A stretch of DNA of 64,000 bases, taken from contig QANU01112481.1 in the NCBI GenBank assembly GCA_003254905.1, positions 653,368 to 717,367 on the forward strand, in the 5' to 3' direction. Position numbers and translations under genes: made by a program. The DNA is from Nissolia schottii. Lineage: Eukaryota > Streptophyta > Magnoliopsida > Fabales > Fabaceae. Within the stretch, counting starts at the first letter, position 1, and the number at the start of each line of letters is the position of its first letter. Below are positions 60,201 to 64,000 of the stretch, in pieces. A model generated the notes under the pieces. The model was not told the origin of the DNA and ran no database searches. It saw nothing but the letters and a program-made list of their open reading frames with translations.

Positions 60201-61280
60201 AGACATCGACTTTCAAAGGCAGTGACAATGTAACGGAACTCACGTTGTAGAGACAATCTTGAAGGGTAGTCATTATAAGAACTTGGGACTTTTGCACAAA
60301 TTTGAATTTTGAACTAACATCTACCCTGCAACCAAAATTTTATAAAATGATTAATAAAAACAAGATTTGTGATTAACAGGGTTAACTCCCTTGATTCACC
60401 TTTTGTTCATGTAGTGTTATGATTTGTGATTAATTCCCATATTTTCATATTGGTAAGTCATTTGTAAATACTTTTGTAACTTTTGTAAGTGTTTAATAAT
60501 TTTGAAGACCTGTTTTGATTTTGGAATTGATAGATCTTTTTATTAACCTATATTTTTGTATATATAAAAAAATAAAATAAGATTCGTTGATCTTAAAACT
60601 TATTTTACAGAAGAAAAAATGTGATATTTTTTAATAAAAATATGTCCTAAAAAATAAAATAGAAAACAGAAAAAAAAAACCACCATATAGAAATTTGAAA
60701 AGAACTACGCATAAAATTTGTAGATCAGTAACAATATTTTTGGCATCTCATTGGATAACAACATAAATATGTGTGCCTCACTACTATATTCAAACATCAA
60801 TTCTTGCAACTCAATGATATGAATGTTCATATCATCAAAGGTAATAACGTTTGGCAAGCGGTATTGATTTAAATGGGGCAAAAGTCAATTGAAGGAGCTT
60901 GTTCTAAGAAAATTGATGAATGACAAAATATCTTTTGTACGTCAACACTTGTCATCATCCTTATGGTTATGGCTTCTTTTGGGGATTACTTATCCTTATA
61001 TTCTTTGAGAATTGATTACTCCTATGTACAACACCCACCCTTCTTCAGTTCGGCCGTAGAAAAATTGATGACTGACTTTTATCATTTTCGTACAAGTTTA
61101 GGGATCAATTACTGGGGTGTTTCGTGAATCCATGAAAATGATTTCTCTAATGCAATTTTCAAATATTTTGGAGCCTTTTGTTGCAAGAAATTTTTTTAAA
61201 ATAAAACATAAAAAAATGTCTACTCTTAAGATAAACCAATTATAAAGCTATTTTAAAATAAATTATTTTTCTTATAAAAG
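57241..61280. other. Long AT-rich intergenic stretch
   Basis: No gene recognised on either strand. Around 58916-59120 there is sequence like the second Tourist MITE (ATGTTTGGTACTAGAGACAC). The part at 59740-60300 is somewhat richer in GC, with no frame I can assign; a short frame near 60060-60150 (LQRVLFDRGA) is too little to name. Confidence 0.4.
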
Positions 61281-61400
61281 AAGTCGATTTAAATCGACTT
61301 TGTGTAACTCATAATTTATTTATTTATTTTTTAGTTAGAAGTTCATTTAAATCGACTTCTATTTAATTTTTTTAAATAAAAGTTAATTTAAATTGACTTT
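61281..61400. repeat. Three related palindromes of AAGTCGATTTAAATCGACTT type
   Basis: 61281-61300 is a perfect 20-base palindrome. Two imperfect relatives follow at 61338-61359 (GAAGTTCATTTAAATCGACT..) and 61379-61400 (AAAGTTAATTTAAATTGACT..), separated by about 40-60 bases of A/T. No gene is near. Confidence 0.85.
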
Positions 61401-64000
61401 TGTGTAATATGTCCAAAATCAAAATAGAAGTGGTGTGTATCAATGTGTAGGTGTTTTTTTGTGTGAGATAAAGAAAAAAAATGAGTGAGGAGTTAGTAGA
61501 GATTTTAACGTATTATAATAGGAAAAAAGTTCAATCACATCGATTTCTTACAGTCCATCAACCACACATAATAAAATTGAATATCAAATAAATAGTAAAT
61601 AAAGAAATTTGATTTTATGCTTGCTTTAGATATCACATATTTAAAATGTATCTTTTAAATATGAAATTGATAAAATCTTTATCTTTTAAATTTGAAATTA
61701 TCTTTATTTGGTTAAAAATGCTTTCGAAATTAAGATTGTTTAAAAGGATTTTAACTTTAATTATAAATGTAACGTGAATTAAGATTTTTTTTAAAAAAAA
61801 TTTGGTTATATTATCATCTCAAATTTGATTTGATTTAAATTTAATTTAATGGACAAATACGATTTGATTTAAATTTTAAATATGATTTGATTTAAATGAA
61901 ATTGACCAAATCTTAATTTTTTGAATTTAAAATTGTCTTTACTTAGTTAAAAAATATTTTCGAAATTTGCATCATATTGAGAATAACTTTGCAGTTAGTT
62001 CATTTGAAGAATAGACATTTTTCTATGTTTTATTTTGATAAATTTTTCCTTTGTTTCATGCTAAGAAATTTTATTTCTGAGGAACGAATTTTAAGGGAGG
62101 CAATATTAAGAAATGTCGTTCTAAGGTATAGTGCAAAACTTGATTGTTTTATAATTAAAATTTTTAGGAATATATATTTTATTTTAGGAATACATTACAA
62201 ACTTCTTTAATTGATAATACATATATTTAAAAATATGTATAATTTCCAAATACCCTTAGCACGAATAATTTTATTATTACTTTTTATAACTATTTTAAAA
62301 AAAAAATTATATTTTCAAAAAATAATAATAATGTAAAATAGACAATTACAAATTTTCTAGTAATTTTTCACCTTGTACCCACCATTGTTCTATTGCTTTC
62401 TGCTATGCTAATTAATGCAATGAGATTGGTCATTAATTCTGTTGGTAGGTTTTCGGGTGAAGACCAAAAAACAACATAGAGCTACTCATCGATTTTTAAA
62501 ATAATGTTCAACTCATCCTAATCTAATAATTAAATAAAATATTAAAAAATAATTGTGGAGGGAAGCAAAATAAAATGGAAGGATAATTCGGCATTTTCGC
62601 TCAATAATTTCATTATCATAGCTAGCATGAAAATAAAATATTCCCAACTGCTATGATGGGAATAAAAATCTACTAAAACTTGAGAATATGACATTCCTAA
62701 AAATGATTTATTCTCAAAAACAAATTTATATACATTAAAATAAATATGAGAATGAAACATTTTTAAATACTCATTCTTAAAAATAAATATATATACTTTG
62801 AAACAAACGCGTCCACGAGAGAAACCAAGGAATTATCATTTTTTTTTAATTAACCCAATAAATTATCTTTGTTTCCTATCTTTAGGAGTACTTTTTTTGG
62901 GGGGTGAATTCATTTGAATGAGTATTTAGGCGAATAAGGTGTTTGATTAATGGAAGTTTTGAATTTTGGAAATTTAATTTTGTTCATTTGAAATTAATCA
63001 CCGTAATTATAGTTAAATATTTAAGGTTTATAATTTTTATCATTTTCCTCTTATTTTTGACCATATATCATTTTCTTTGATTTTATCTCTTACCCATTAC
63101 TTATAAGAGGTTTTAATTAGATAATAATATTACACATCTCTGCTGCATAGAGGGATCCGAGAGTTTCAACCACTTCTTGATCCCATTTGCTTAGACTATT
63201 ATACCCTTTTTAATATATATATAACAACTTTTTTATAATTACACATAAAAACAATTTGAATAAACAAATTATTTTTTTACTATTATAATTTATAAAATAG
63301 TTACAATCTATATGTTTAATATTAGTAGGCATGGAATGCATGTCCACCCCTAATAATAATTAAACTCTTTTAATAATTACGAAGAACACAACTTTTATAT
63401 TAAGAATGGTAAGATAAGATGCATGGTTGACGTTGGCAACCGGCCAAACAAATTCCTACTTCCTGTAGAAGTTACTTTGTAGAAGATAAACTTGAATTTG
63501 TTTCTCTTTTATCTTGGTAGATTTTCACAACGAATGTGGATAATTTGTAGTAGTTGTTGACAAATATGGAGAAACTAATAACGAAAAAACATGACCCATT
63601 TAATTTAATCAAGCCAATTAATTATTCCCCTTTTTCTGGTAGTATGGCACTGTTTTGTAGTACTAGGAATTCGTTTTTTATTCATTCGGAATTCGTTGTT
63701 GACTTTAATAAAATATATAAATGATGTTCGACATTTTTACGAGTAATTTTCATCTTTAAAATTCAAAAATTATACTTTTTAATTTTTAAAATTATAATTA
63801 ATTGATTAAATTAATTATTTAATTCATTGTCATTCACATTTTTTATTGATATTAAATTTTATTAAAAAGTTAAATTTTAAATTTTAAAAATTTAAATGAC
63901 ATAGAGTTACCATTCCAAACAACAAAACAATCATTACCTTCAAATATTTCTTTTTCGGTTTTGGTGGTTACATCACCCCAAATATACATATAAACATTTT
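61401..64000. other. AT-rich intergenic sequence to the window end
   Basis: No supported gene, RNA or nameable repeat. Sequence at 61640-61960 repeats the phrase TTTAAAT(T/A)TGAAATT with ATCTTTA(T/C)TT(T/A)G in two loose copies. Confidence 0.4.

Noticed and set aside
1-64000. A novel multi-gene defence, biosynthetic or otherwise undescribed system
   Set aside because: The three host loci are of known families and unrelated function, and the remaining sequence is repeats or featureless; nothing supports a coordinated new system.

Overview
This is an AT-rich plant nuclear window with plant-type GT/AG introns, three sequence gaps and dense MITEs, SINEs and other transposons. Several repeat families look like ones common in legumes, so a legume, perhaps a phaseoloid one, is my best guess. 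That placement is inference; no single marker proves it. I found no bacterial-style system, CRISPR array, rRNA or intact tRNA gene.

Only three host loci have convincing gene structure, all between 28.9 and 46.3 kb. (1) Plus strand, 28934-32435: an O-fucosyltransferase-family gene, nine clean exons visible, the N-terminal membrane-anchor exon probably lost in the gap at 27255-27790. (2) Minus strand, 34952-39393: a complete 13-exon MscS-like mechanosensitive channel of the plastid MSL2/MSL3 type, 729 residues, with likely 5'-UTR introns. (3) Minus strand, 42851-45312: a coiled-coil gene related to Arabidopsis At4g38062, broken by about five disablements while the other two genes stay clean, so it reads as a real pseudogene.

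The left third (0-23.5 kb) is a transposon field. It holds a Mutator-like foldback element with arrays of a GTTGTGTCT motif, a Stowaway-like MITE, two palindromic MITE families that recur later, and a 3.6 kb CACTA element with a hAT element nested in it. A Ty3/gypsy-type LTR retrotransposon fossil (13283-18752) follows, then a second foldback element carrying a SINE. At 24.05-24.9 kb lies a nuclear copy of plastid DNA joining pieces of rps4 and rpoB, which are far apart in normal plastomes.

The right third (46-64 kb) has no recognisable gene. It holds a head-to-tail cluster of two Tourist-like MITEs and a SINE with readable target-site duplications, a 1.27 kb palindrome, a further TTA-flanked MITE, short tandem repeats, a set of 20-22 base palindromes, and otherwise AT-rich sequence. 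Two functional genes sit head-on (convergent, 3' ends about 2.5 kb apart) in a background of repeats. The genes show no sign of acting in one pathway.
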